The notes below the pieces were generated by a model. That model ran no database searches, was not told the DNA's origin, and saw nothing but the letters and a program-made list of their open reading frames with translations. From Chaenocephalus aceratus (Eukaryota; Chordata; Actinopteri; Perciformes; Channichthyidae), in assembly GCA_023974075.1 (NCBI GenBank), contig CM043791.1, positions 6,205,912 through 6,269,911 on the forward strand: 64,000 bases of DNA, read 5' to 3'. Positions 1 to 11,019 of the stretch are shown here, one piece after another; within the stretch, counting starts at the first letter, position 1, and every line of letters starts with the position of its first letter. Both the position numbers and the translations under genes were made by a program.

Positions 1-59
1 ATTTGCCCTGGACTTCTGCTTTCAGACGTAGTTAATTAGGAAGTTATTACCCTATCCAA

Positions 60-212
60 TAATAATCCAATTCAGAGGCAATAATGTAATATATATAATA
101 CATTATTTTATATATATTATACGTTTATATATGTATATTTATATAGTTACAACCGGCCCTTTGAGTGCAACCATAATGCTAATGTGGCCCGCGATTTGAC
201 ACCCCTGCCCTA
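60..212. repeat. hAT-type element end (fragment)
   Basis: An AT-rich stretch ends in a terminus (about 150-212) with the words 'ggccctttgag' and 'gatttgacacccctg'. Termini reading 'caggggtgtcaa...' beside 'gcggccc' are typical of nonautonomous hAT elements in fish. No partner end is visible because the window starts here, so this is family-level pattern recognition only. Confidence 0.35.
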
Positions 213-482
213 AGACATCATTCTTCTTTGTTTGTGGTCCAATACTCAACGTATGCGCCTTTTCTGTGATACGCACAGTACACAGTAGCAGTTGGGCCGT
301 GTCAGTTGTGTCATTTGAAGGTTACAGAAAAGGCATGCCAGTAATGTAAATAAATAACTTTACATCCAAAGATCATATGTACTTTATTTGGAGGACTCAA
401 GACAGATTTGCAGTGTTTTAAATCAAACCGATGTATTTGTATGATCCGCTGATGAACTATATGTGTGCCTGATTCTGGACAG

Positions 483-973
483 TTTCCTGATGCTCAGAAA
501 GGCGAGTGGTTCGGCTATTTGACACAAGAAGGGAAAGTGGCACTGGATTTTAAAGGAGGCCCCTTTAAAGGTAAGAACATCATTTATGTTTCAAACAGAA
601 GTAAATACCCCTGAAAGCGTTAGGAGTCATTTTCAGACTTTAACGTTTTTAGGAATACTGCATATGTGGAGTATGAGCTCCAGATGTTATTCTGTCAGCT
701 AAGTCTCCGTCCTTGATCGCGTGTATCATATTATCAACCTCATTCTTTGAGTTGACAAAAAGTCTGTCTTTATTGGTCTATTTTTCAAACCACATGTGAA
801 TGCACTTCCGTGATGCATACGGTATTACCACAAACTCATTTCCAGTGGACGTTTCCGGCTTTGTCAGTTCAGTAAGATAATGTTTCTCCTCTCCTCTAGG
901 GTTTTTCCATGTGCCTCGCTGCCTGTACATGTGTGAGCGTATGCTGGATGATATGCTGGCAAACAAGGACTGA
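483..973 (+). CDS. renbp: RENBP / N-acylglucosamine 2-epimerase, last two coding exons (gene truncated by window edge)
   Basis: The enzyme interconverts N-acetylglucosamine and N-acetylmannosamine in the cytosol; the mammalian protein also binds renin. Two exons are visible. Exon A (483-570) follows an AG at 481-482 and ends at the donor gtaagaac. Exon B (900-973) follows the acceptor ctcctctag and ends at TGA 971-973. Splicing A to B keeps the frame (AAA G|GG TTT). The peptide contains [21 protein letters not shown] and [15 protein letters not shown], then 8 further residues to the stop. GGPFKG-x-FHVPRCL is the signature I recall for the C-terminus of RENBP-family proteins. The family is about 400 residues, so roughly 350 residues lie off the left edge. 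Recognition is from memory of the family, without a database search. Confidence 0.8.
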
Positions 974-1700
974 GCATTTTGACATGTTGACAACAACAAA
1001 CAATCAGGTTATGAAGCAAATTGCACTCATTTTCAAATATGCTTTGCTGTAAAGTTAGCTGTTGATCTCATTGAAAACATGCTGGCACAGAGCAGCGCAT
1101 AGTGTTTATATTAAAGGTATAAGAAATATTACTTTATAAAACAATAGTGTTCTTTATATTATTTCTAGCCCCCAGTTTGATTTGGCATTAATGTGAGAGA
1201 CTTTCTGTAAGATATGTTTGATCTGCCATTGCACCTACATGACATGAAAAGATATCCTGAGGGACTTAAATGTCCACATGACAGAAGACAATGGTCCAGG
1301 TAGCCTTTGATGATTGGCAGGGTTTACACTCCGCATTCATACACAGTCTGCACATTGGAAAGAGAAAACCGACAAACACTCCTGTCCTCCCTCATCATAT
1401 ACCAAAAATGTGTTTATATGTCAAAATGTGTCTTACAAATGCAGCATACTAAATGTTTAAACCAGCTTTGAACACCTTGTTATGGAACTTGTTTATACAT
1501 CCATTCCAGTTATTACATCTAGTTTAGTAATCAAGCTAGAAGCCAATGGATGGCTTTTTTATCTTAGTGAAGCATCACGTGTGTTGGAAAGATATTTAAG
1601 CTACTGTAGCTTTATGCTAATGCTATGCTTCTGTAGACAGGCTAATACATGTATCTCATTTTGTATTGAAATATTGCAATATATAAAATAAATGTGAAAT
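974..1700 (+). other. renbp 3' UTR with poly(A) signal
   Basis: Sequence following the renbp stop is AT-rich, with no coding signal or recognisable repeat. The first plausible polyadenylation hexamer in a suitable context is AATAAA at 1687-1692. The extent of the UTR is inferred from that hexamer only. Confidence 0.4.
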
Positions 1701-1899
1701 ACCTAAATGATGTCGTTGAATTCATTTGTAACCGGATCATTTAAATAGGCTATACGGCAGGTAATCAAAGAACATTTTATCGAGCCTGGAATCCTAGATA
1801 AATTACATTTTAATCTACCATAGTAAAAACAGCATGAGTTTTTTAATCAATTTGTAAAGTTGCTAAGGCTAAATTGAGCTAACTGCAGTACATGTACTC

Positions 1900-2260
1900 A
1901 AGTACTGTACTTAAAGGTGGGGTAGGTCATTCACTTCAGAAACACTTGTTATATTCCATGGAATGCTCTTAACATCCGATAGCAATGAATATCTTAAGTG
2001 CTTTGACAATAAATATATACAAATATTTCATCTGTGGAAGCCGTAGTACTGTAAAAAGCACGGCCAATCATTTGAGCCGGCCCGGATAAAATAACTGGAT
2101 CGCCTACCTGCCTGTCAGCCTTCCATCTGTGCACAAACTCAGGGCCGTTTCTTCCTATAGGCGGACTATGCGGGGGCGTAGGGCCCACGCGGCCACTAGG
2201 GGGCCCCCAAGCTGAAAGTTTTTTTTGTTTTTTTTTCATCCGAAAAACAAAACAAGTTTA
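1900..2260. repeat. Unclassified interspersed repeat
   Basis: The stretch begins near 'aaaggtggggtaggtcattc', a word resembling fish interspersed repeats, and ends in a G/C-rich part (2140-2210) followed by a T-rich tail. No protein or terminal repeat was found. From 2260 to 2660 I see only AT-rich sequence. Confidence 0.25.
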
Positions 2261-2671
2261 ATTCATACACACAAAGATGAACAAAATTAGTAGAAGCGGG
2301 AGGGCTGAAGCATAGCTTGTGGAAAGTAGCCCTCCCGTGCATCATCCTAATACAGCGACATTATTGCGTAGTTATTTTCAAGTGACTTTTTTTACATTCA
2401 TATGTTCACGCTGTAGTTTGGAACTGCTTTTGAATGTTATTAGGCATTTTCTTATGGAAAATGTTGTGCATCAGTACTGTTTTAAGCTGTACTGTGTCAA
2501 CACATTTTAATAGATTGAGTTTTTTTAAATATGGGAGGAGTTGTGTGTTCATATTTACCAACACCACAGACTATTCGTAATACTTTTTTTTGGGATGTTA
2601 TTATTTTTTGTAGATTTGACGTGTTTCCCCATATTTCGGAGCAGTAGTAAAGGTAAGGGAGAAATAGACTG

Positions 2672-3130
2672 TTATAAAGAGTATATTTTCTTCAAGAATG
2701 TTCTCAGTGACAGCAAGGAGGGCAGTTTCTGTGGAGTGACCTGCCTTGAAACCAGACTGGTGCAGATCCAGAAGGTGAGAAACGGTAGAATATCAGGAGC
2801 GATAGTCTGAAGGAGGTTTGAAGGGATAGGGTCCAGAGGACAGGTGGTAGGGCGGGCAGAGGTAATGAGGGTGAACCTCACTTGGAGAGAAGGGGAAAAG
2901 GAGGTCAGTGTGTGGGTGAAGGAGGGTCTGGTGACCCAGCGGTGAGTAGAGGTGAGTCAGAAAAAGAAGAGCGAATATCGTCAACCTTTTTTTCAAAGTG
3001 GTTAACAAAGTCGCTTGACAGAAGGGGGAGGGGGAAGGGGCTTTGGGGGGGGGTCCAGGAGGGAGGAGAAGATGGAAAATAGTTTTTGGGGATTAGAATA
3101 GGAAGATTGGATCTTATCTTGAAAGAAAGT
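2672..3130 (-). pseudogene. LINE reverse-transcriptase fragment (L2-like)
   Basis: Read on the minus strand, broken frames give the segment LITSARPTTCPLDPIPSNLL followed by LPFLTFWICTSLVSRQVTPQ. This resembles the region just before the RT fingers in L2-like LINE ORFs (usually '...S-x-RPTTCPLDPIP...LL'). The part upstream on the minus strand (to about 3130) continues in other frames, so single-base indels are present. Only this small N-terminal part of RT remains. Confidence 0.6.
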
Positions 3131-3189
3131 GCTTTTTGCCTGAGAGATCGAAGCAGAGAAAGAGGAGAGGAGAGTCATGGTGTTTGGAT

Positions 3190-3415
3190 TTCCACCGTTT
3201 CCGCTCTGCTGCCCAAAGCACTTATATACTAATTAAGGGCTGGCTTATCGAAAGCCAGTTGAGTAGCACTTGAAATGTTTTGCCTCTATGAAGCCTGATG
3301 TACATATATGATTCTGTTTTCCTTCAAGTTTGTATTTGTTGGTCGAATGCACTTATTTGTAAGTCGCTTTGGATAAAAGCGTCAGCTAAATGTAAATGTA
3401 ATGTAATTGGTACCT
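3190..3415 (+). repeat. LINE 3' end and tail (L2-like), + orientation
   Basis: It ends with 'gtaagtcgctttggataaaa' followed by 'gcgtcagctaaatg' and ATGTAA-type short repeats (3400-3412). This is the very common 3' tail of fish L2-like LINEs and the SINEs that borrow it. It is in opposite orientation to the RT fragment just upstream, so the two come from different insertions or from an inversion. Confidence 0.6.
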
Positions 3416-3483
3416 GTTTATGTGGATAATATTTGTAAATGATGCTGTATGATGTCCTTTTGTTGTTCTATTTATGTTTTTAT

Positions 3484-3556
3484 TAGTGCTGTCCAAAATG
3501 ATCGCGTTAACGGCGGTAATTATTTTTTTAATTAATTGCGTTAAATAATTTAAAAT
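3484..3556 (+). repeat. Terminal fragment of the hAT-like family that is complete at 60868-62057
   Basis: The start 'tagtgctgtccaaaatgatc' and the following 'gcgttaacggcggtaatta' match the left end of the complete element at 60868 almost base for base. The match ends near 3556, where a YqaJ-like gene remnant begins. Confidence 0.65.
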
Positions 3557-4204
3557 GTCTAATGATGGTGGACACTTCACCTCCAGCAGGGCAGATGGCT
3601 GCACAAGTCCATCGGGAGATGCTCCCAAAACACCGACTCATTCACAAAGAGACCAGACTCGAAACACTGTCACCCGATAGGCCTGCACAAAAGCCTTCAC
3701 CCCTTCGGCCTCGTTTACAACCCCCCAGTTGACAGCCATGACTCCGTCCAAGTTGTACCCCCCGAGCACCCTCTTCATGAGGGACGCGCATGGAGTGGAT
3801 GAAAGTCCCGACCGCAGCACAGCACCAAACTTGCTGGCTGTCAACCTGCCCTGTCTGTGTAACTGCCACTGAGGATTTGTCCGCTGTCCTCCGGTGGCTG
3901 TCTGGATGGCAGCTTGCTGGTCTCTGCTCAGTCGCATTGAGGCAAGAATTGCTTCAAGCCCCCGACCCCCATGCCCCTTCACCAGCTCTGGCACGGTGAC
4001 AATGGCCTGATGTTGAGGCCGCGGCTCTGGCTCAGGTGAAGCCATGCCATGCCACACTGTGCGCCCCTCAGTGCAGACCTGAACCAGTCTACATCCTGAG
4101 TGGCGATGTCTCTGGCCAGTGGGTTGTATGTCTCCTCTCACTGTTGGTAAAGTTGAGACACCGGCTGGACTACTTTGGAAGTGCCAGGCTTCCTCCACTG
4201 GCAC
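3555..4204 (-). pseudogene. YqaJ-like nuclease domain gene, broken
   Basis: A 188-codon minus-strand frame (4204-3638) holds RLTASKFGAVLR, LMKRVLGGY and VNWGVVNEAEGVKAF. After a break near 3638-3655, the second frame continues with VLGASPDGLVQPSALLEVKCP. Together these are the order and key motifs of a YqaJ/lambda-exonuclease-type domain: RLTASxFG, then WGxxNExxAxxxF, GASPDG and LEVKCP, the last two carrying the metal-binding D and E-x-K residues. In fish this domain occurs in multicopy, transposon-associated genes. The C-terminus is lost at a junction with a hAT fragment (3556). At least one frameshift makes it non-functional here. Confidence 0.65.
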
Positions 4205-4329
4205 TCAACATCTGTGGAGCTGATCTGCCAATGCTGCAGCGTGGCTGCATTTGTCCATCCCCCGTGCACAATCACAGACAGTGCTCTGCATCGCGCCATC
4301 GTCTCCCATGCAGATCTGTACAAATAAAG

Positions 4330-4990
4330 TAAGTACCATGTTTGTTAGCATGCTATAATAGATTGAATGAGCAATAATACAAGGATGGTCCGGATCTGGG
4401 GGTGGGAGGGGTTATTTTTCCATAGTTTTGTCCTCTTGTCTGATTGTTGTTGTTTGTTTTTTCTGTATTTTTTGTAATTTGTGTTGTACTGGTTATGATT
4501 GTACATTGTATTTTTCTAAATGTGTATGAATACATTTTTGAAAAACATTTGATCAACAATAAAAAAGGATTTGGTCAGGATCTAGACTCAGTGTGTAGTT
4601 TATTAATTAATCAATGCTCTCTACATTAGGAACACACATACCAGTGTACCAGAGGGAGTCACACACAGCTGTGCCTAGCTAACCAAACAAATTGACAAGA
4701 TAACCAAAATCCTTGAATCTACACACAGCAAATAAACTCAAATGACACAACGAGATGTAAAAGGAGATCAGACATACAGTATAGTCGATATAAAACTGGC
4801 CGCTTCAATCTGAAGAGCAACTAAAACAAAACACGGGAGTGTACCTTGTTCTTGTGAACACTAATGTTATCCACAGCATACACAGAGACCACGAAGTTCT
4901 TAAGGAGAAAACTAGTTACTGAAACAAAACACGTTAGTGTACCTTGTTAGCTAATGTTAGCTAGCTGACATTAACGTTACACATTGCACT
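4330..4990. other. Intergenic, no gene seen
   Basis: AT-rich sequence with short ORFs lacking any recognisable motif. Nothing else supported. Confidence 0.3.
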
Positions 4991-4999
4991 CATATTACT

Positions 5000-5420
5000 C
5001 ACCGAAACCTTGTAAAGCCGGTCCCGCATGCTGGCTCTTACAGAACCGACTAACTCCCCTTTCGTGTATGTACAGCTCTCAACGTGTCCAGACTTGTAGT
5101 GATGTTCACCTCGTTTTATACTTTTATTCTCATTCTGAAAGAAACAGGTGAAATTTGCTAACATGACGGCCGTCTTTGTGATGGTGACGCGTATTGTGCG
5201 AGACCAGAGACCTGTAGTTCACTGAGCGGTTTCACACCAAAAAATGTGTAACTTCACAGTTTTACGACACATTTTTATATTTTTGACTTGCAAAATATTC
5301 TTTTAAATTGACAAACATCATATGTGTCATTCGTGGCACAATTCAAACGGGATCAAAAGATAACCTTTCTCTCTCCATTGATTTCACGCTTCCGGGGTCC
5401 CATGGAGGCTCCCGGAAAGG
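5000..5420 (-). repeat. Interspersed repeat, reverse copy of the one at 34230-34590
   Basis: Two blocks match the + strand near 34.4 kb in reverse complement. One is around 5000-5160 (tgctggctcttacagaaccg, agctctcaacgtgtccagac). The other is around 5250-5400 (gttttacgacac, acaaacatcatatgtg, gcacaattcaaacgggatc). No protein is encoded. Probably a nonautonomous DNA element. Confidence 0.6.
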
Positions 5421-5446
5421 GAGGGACTTCGCCTCTCTATAAAAGG

Positions 5447-5845
5447 ACAAGTCAAATCAAGCAATCTGATTGGTTATTAGCCGTGATATACTGAGCGTAG
5501 TAGAACAGGTAGAATTGTAAGTTACTTTTCACAACAAGTCAGTATCCCTCCGCGTCTGAGAAAGACAGTATACCGTTGGGCTGAAAACTGGAACAAGAAA
5601 GCAGCGGAGAATTAACGGGGCAGAAACCCTCCTTTTTACGCAGCGGTCCAGACATAGACATCAAACGGCAAAACATATTCAGTGTGCAGTTCTTTTGGCA
5701 TTAGGGCAGGGATATCTAGATACTTTCCAAGGTTTGACATAATGAGTTGTGCTACTTTTAAAGCAAGCAACGATGTTTTCAAATATGTAATCAAAGAGGT
5801 CTGCAAAAACACTATCGACCAATCAGATTGCTTGATTTGACTTGT
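5447..5845. repeat. Fold-back structure with perfect 28-bp inverted arms
   Basis: The left arm 5447-5474 (starts acaagtcaaatcaagc) is the exact reverse complement of the right arm 5818-5845 (starts accaatcagattgc). The loop is about 343 bp. Perfect arms suggest a recent insertion or selection on the ends. No target duplication was identified. Confidence 0.6.
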
Positions 5846-5903
5846 CAGTTTTATAAATATATTTACATTTCTTCCATTACGAAACAAATTTACAAAGCAT
5901 AAG

Positions 5904-6080
5904 ATGGAAACATTTAAGATTAACTTCGACCTCCGGGGGGGTCTTACTATGGAGGAGTGGATTGAGGAGTGCCTATCTCCAGAAGAAAGAAAAGCACCTA
6001 AACGACGACATGCAGAGCTACGTGAAGAGCAGGTAGACACTTCGCGTCGGGCCGAACGACGCCACTTAGCTTTGATATAA
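5904..6080 (+). CDS. Small ORF, 58 codons, unknown
   Basis: ATG at 5904 to TAA at 6078. The predicted peptide is highly charged: LTMEEWIEECLSPEERKAPK, then RRHAELREEQ and RRAERRHLALI. It could be a short helical protein or a remnant of a transposon ORF. It lies just outside the fold-back at 5447-5845. I do not recognise a family, and coding status is uncertain. Confidence 0.25.
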   Translation: METFKINFDLRGGLTMEEWIEECLSPEERKAPKRRHAELREEQVDTSRRAERRHLALI

Positions 6081-6139
6081 TGAGCATATACCACCGTCCT
6101 GTCGTGAGCTATTGCTTTAAGTATCTACCGTCCAATTGT

Positions 6140-8230
6140 TTTTTCTTTATTAAACACGTAAACGGAAGAGCGGCAGAGGTGTTTTTGCTTTTCCACCTTA
6201 CTAAATGGTCAAATGGTCCTTGGACGAGCGGCGGGGTGAAAACTACGAAGTTGATTTCAAAACAAAAGCAACTCCTCTTGCTAAAAATCACACTCTGAAA
6301 TCACTACAGTATCTGCTGAAGGGAGTAGCATGAAGCTGCAGCGTCGGAGACAGCAGTTGTAGAACCGCACTTGTAGAACCGCACACACAGGTCCCGCGTC
6401 ACGGCGGCACGTGACGAGCACGTTCACATAATGTTAACGTCAACGCATAGAATGTGAGTAATGTGAAGTGCTTTTAACAGCTTTTATTTGTTTAACATTA
6501 ATAACAATTCCGGTGTCTTGAAATGAAGTGGTGATTAGCTAACATTAACTATGATAGTGTTAAGGCAATACAAACAACATCTGTTTGCTTATGATAGCTT
6601 CTAAAACCGTATTAAAGTCTCTAAAAACAACTATTCGTTAGCTATAGCTTTCGGCAAAAGCATTACCAAAAGCATTAGCTTCGTTAGCATATTTGATCCT
6701 TTGTTTAATGAAACTAGCGCTGATGTTGGCAAGCCCAACTCGGTGTCATAGTTGAGTAATTGAATCACTAATTACAGTAAGAGTGTGAGTAATGTGAATC
6801 ATGTTTTTTTAAAGTTAAACAACTATTCTGTTGTATTGAACAGCCATACAAGCAAACAGTGCTAAATGTAATCTGTTAGCCTTTGATCACTCGCTGCAAA
6901 ACCAACTGTTTAACCATTTTGTTTATTTGTTTAATGAAACTGTAGGTTATGGTTATGTTATTTGACAGAGGCTTGTATCCAAAGTGACTCACCAAAAAAA
7001 CATAAAATAACCATAATTAACATTAGAATTTCAATACAAATAGTTACATAGTCAAGTTACATTACCTATTACATTTTTAACAGGGTAATTACTCATCTGT
7101 AACCTACTACATTTAAAAAAAGTAAACTTCCCAACCCTAATGATTAATTATAGTCAGCTAATTAATTAAACTTCAACGGATGACAAAAGCATGTCAATAT
7201 GTCCACTACATTAAATCAGCAGTAGCCTAAGTTCTGTCTTCAGTGTAAATGCTTCTTTAATAGTCATTGTATTACAATTTGAATTCATTGTAAATAATCT
7301 TTACTGTGCTGACTGCCTGTTTACCGTTTATCAGACAGTGTCATCATTTTGTTTTGTAATATTGCATGAGGTGTTTTAGTCAGTTATTGTTGAGATTATT
7401 AATGCATATCAATTGTGCACCAATGCCTTAGCCTATGCAATACTTTAGATGACGTCTTGTTCTTATTGTTTCAAAGGCATGGCCAAAGGTTTGCCTTCTG
7501 GACTCTGGAGGCCAGAAGCTTGCTGGAGGGAACCCTTCAGCCAATATTCAGAGTGCCACGACAGGTTATCTCCCTCGAGAGGGAACAGCAGACCCCGCCT
7601 CACCCCCAGTGAAGAAACAGCAGACCCCGCAATACAAATAAATAAAAATGTATTCTGAACTGAAATGCCTCTCGGTCAAACTGCTTGTTTATCTTTTGCA
7701 GGCTGGTGCATGAACACACTAACAGTTGTTTTTCAGTAATCTAGCACCTCTTCGAAGACACCTTTGATTTATTAATAATAATAATGAAACGAGAATTATG
7801 ATACTGTAGAAGGAACAGTGTTTAACAGTGTTGTTTTCTTTTGAATAATAATGAAACGAGAATTATAAACATACCCAAAACTAAATTAACAGTGTTGTTT
7901 AATATACATATAAAAGACTATATTTTTGAAATTCTCAACTAAATGAAGAGAATATATATAAACATTCATGTGAACGTGCGTTGACCGTCACGTGCTCCGT
8001 CTCCGTCTCCGTCACGTGCTCCGTCTCCGTCAAGTGCCGCCGTCATGCGGGACCCCGTCACGTGCTCCGTCACGTGACGAGGGACCTGTGTGTGCGGTCG
8101 TGACGCGGGACCTGTGTGTGCGGTTCTGTAACTGCTGTCTCCGACGCTGCAGCTTCATACTATTGGCTGAAGGACCGGTGATTATTATAAACAAGGGGAA
8201 TTTAGCGATCACAACGAAAACGGCCAAGAC
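6140..8230 (+). repeat. Repeat family R, copy 1, split by a hAT-like element
   Basis: 6140-6322 plus part of 8166-8230 matches the reverse complement of 32282-32460 plus 31130-31201. Shared words include taaacacgtaaacggaaga, ttgatttcaaaacaaaagc, aatcacact and, beyond the insertion, agcgatcacaacgaaaac. Copy 1 is interrupted at 6323-8165. Copy 2 is uninterrupted at that point and so shows the empty site. The function of R is unknown. Confidence 0.65.
6323..8165. mobile_element. hAT-like nonautonomous element with long terminal inverted repeats and 8-bp TSD
   Basis: Flanked by GCTGAAGG at 6315-6322 and again at 8166-8173. The ends match in inverted orientation over roughly 100 bp with gaps: left 'atgaagctgcagcgtcgga' and 'acaggtcccgcgtcac'; right 'ccgacgctgcagcttcat' and 'gacgcgggacctgtgtg'. 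The right arm is expanded by short repeats of 'ccgtctccgtcacgtgct' (about 7988-8075). An 8-bp TSD is characteristic of hAT (and P) elements. No transposase is visible inside; the centre is AT-rich. Confidence 0.7.
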
Positions 8231-8379
8231 ACATATTGAGCCCAGAAAATTGATGTTACTAAGGGCTGTAAATATAATAAGCCTTTGTCTAAAATGGACA
8301 ACATTGTTAGGAGATTTAAACTATACAGCGATTCTGCACTGCGGTCAACTCAGCCGCCTCTCGAGTTTGTTTTTTCAAT

Positions 8380-9000
8380 TCAGCTGCTCTTCATTCCTGC
8401 TATATTTGACGAGTGATACAAATATGTTTTACCACAAGTTCTTTAGAAAACTGACACTGTTGGACTCGGTTCTAGTTTGACTTCTACCAGAATTAAAATG
8501 AAGTACTTTTGCTGTGTACTTTGTGAGTAATCCTCTGTCAAAGTCCCCTCCATAGTACATAATGCATGTTTTTCTGCTATTTTGATGAGTGATACAAATA
8601 TAATTGTACCATTAGTTCGTAATGAAATTGATACTGTTTGATACTGTTTGACTTTGTATTAGTACTACGTACAATACATTAAAGTACTTTGACTGTGTAT
8701 TGTTTGAGAAATACTCTGTCAAAGTCCCCTGCTGAGAACAACATCAAGCCACTTCTGCTAAGTTTGATGAGGGAATTCTTTTTTGTTGCCATTAGTTCTT
8801 CGTGAGATTGATCCTGTTGGACTCAGTACTAGTGAAACTACCCTCACAAGTACTATGAAGTACTTACTGTGTACTTTTCCAACAGTCCTCTGTCAATGTC
8901 CCCTCCTGAGAACAAGAATGCATGTTTCTCTGCTATTTTGAATAAGCGTTAAAATACCTTTCTTCATGAGACTGATATTGTTGGACAGAGTATTTTAAGA
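8380..9000. repeat. Degenerate tandem repeat, period about 174-181 bp
   Basis: The marker 'ctctgtcaa' followed by 'gtcccct' recurs at 8533, 8714 and 8888, giving spacings of 181 and 174 bp. Each is followed by 'tgctattttga', 'cattagttc', 'tgttggact' and 'gaagtact' in the same order. A first partial unit starts near 8385. Units differ by many substitutions, so the array is old. Confidence 0.7.
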
Positions 9001-9800
9001 GGATGGTAGACTGCACATTGACACACTCTGTCACTCTTGTTAGCCTCTTGATGATGCTGCTGTCTTTTAATATATGATTACTTCTCAGCCGCTAGTTCGT
9101 CACAGATTCATCCTTCCATCAGTCCCAGTCAACACCTCCAGCACACTTCCAGTGTCTGACTCCATATGATATTGTCCTGATGCTGTAAGGGTGATGATGA
9201 CAAAATGACCCCTCTGAAGTCTGAGTGCTAACTGCCAAGGACCTCATATTATGTCTGTCATTAATGTTACATCACCCATTATAACAATTTCCTTTCCTTT
9301 TTCTCTTCTCTTAACTGAATAGTCCTGTCTTTAAGTATAATACAATGTAAAGTCCTTTTCCTGCACCATTTTAAGGCTTCAAAACAGGCATTTTTACTGT
9401 ATGTGTTTGGAGAAATAACACAATCAATGGCCCAGAATTGTACTTTATAAACTCTGAATCTTGTGGTGCTTGAAGAAATACACACTGGTTAAGCCGGCCA
9501 GGTTATATATGCCTTTTTTGGAGCCCTTTTTTGCAATATTTATTAAAATGTCAGTAGTTATTTAAACAAACCACTATCTTAGGAAAATACAAGCAACCAT
9601 AAAGCACCCTTTACTAGAGCCATTGAAGCCCATGAAGAATTTATCCTTTCACAAATCTTCTCAACTGCTGTAAGTTAGGGCACTCTGTGCAGAAAATTAA
9701 AAATATTCTTCATTTGCAGTATTTTTTTAAAAAAGTGTTCAGAAAGACTGCATCAATTATATATGTATATAATATCAATATTTGTATTAACTAACCAAAG
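9000..9800. other. No gene seen
   Basis: AT-rich sequence with short ORFs lacking recognisable motifs. No terminal repeats noticed. Confidence 0.3.
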
Positions 9801-10830
9801 TCAATTTAAATAGCGGGCACAAATGGTGTAGGTGGGGGTGATGGTGCATGGGCTGCTGTGTAGGTGGGGTGTACAAGTGCTATACGAGACCTCCACGAGA
9901 CCTCCTTGCTGGCTGGGTTGAAGGTGATGGCTGTGGTGGAGCCTTTGTGCTGAGGTGTATCTTGACCTGGTGGCAGCCGCAGATGGAGGTGGAGGCAGCT
10001 GTAGTGATGCTGGTCTGCTGGTCCTTGGTGGTGATGGCTCTGGTGAAGGCCCTTGAGCCACAGTAGATCTTGACCTGGGGGCCGGCACAGATGGATGTTG
10101 TGGCTGCTGGATAAACGCCACCTATAGGGCCACTAGGCCCAGACAGCTGTGAAACATCTCTGTAAAACAAATAAAAATGTAGGACAATAATTACAACTAA
10201 TTTCATTGAAATAAAGTTCAAGTAAAATGTTGCTCAAGCACAAATAACAATGCACACATAAAAAGAAAGTTTGGGAGGTTGGAAAACGAGTCTCTCTCGA
10301 TCACTCTCTCACACACACACACACAGGTATTTCCAGTTACTTTACATTCAGTATAAAATCACAGACACACATATACATAGGCTACATCTGATTACAAAGT
10401 CTCATCTGTACAGGACAGTATGATAAAATAATCGATGGCAAAAACATGTCACTGTAAATGTCTCCGTTGTGGGACGAATAAATGATTAATTTAATCATCT
10501 ACACATGTTCTCATTTTTACACACCAAAATAACGTTAACACAGAGTAAACGTTTGCTAATGGAGTCTATTTTGTCCCAAGAAAAAGTTTATGACTATCGA
10601 TAACAAATATATCAATAAACCTATTGTTCATTTTCGCGGTATTCCCCACACATTGCCAGTACACTATTACTGTAATATTTACACTTACCCATGTCCAAAT
10701 GGATCCTTGTTGTTGTCTTTGTGTTCTTCTTCTTCAGAAGAGTCGAAGACTTCAGGTTCTGAACATCTGAGGCTCTATCTTCAGTGCTGCTAGCGAAAAA
10801 AATCTCGAGTGAAGTCGGCAACTTTTTTTA
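9801..10830 (-). other. Possible two-exon coding remnant, unknown
   Basis: On the minus strand, a segment ending at a GTAAGT donor (near 10688) can be read as an acidic stretch EVFDSSEEEEHKDNN followed by KDPFGHG. A second segment after an acceptor (ttgttttacag, near 10160) continues in phase with DVSQLSGPSGPIGGVYP, then becomes Pro/Ser/Thr-rich. An acidic N-terminus of this kind is seen in piggyBac-derived and other transposon genes. No start codon or catalytic domain is visible, and stops occur upstream. The coding call is weak. Confidence 0.25.
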
Positions 10831-10836
10831 GCCATT

Positions 10837-10881
10837 TTCTCTGTCTCTGTCTCTCTCTCTGTCTCTCTCTCTCTGTCTCTC

Positions 10882-10933
<52 letters not shown>
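10837..10933. repeat. (TC)n / TCTG microsatellite
   Basis: Almost pure TC dinucleotides with scattered TCTG interruptions on the + strand. A minus-strand reading frame through it gives a meaningless Arg-Glu run. Confidence 0.95.
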
Positions 10934-10935
<2 letters not shown>

Positions 10936-11019
10936 CACTGACGTAAACTGATGGGAGACACGTGGTTTATGTTTTTTTTACTTGGTGGGTAGGTCCTTAG
11001 TGATTTCTCGATGTCCATT

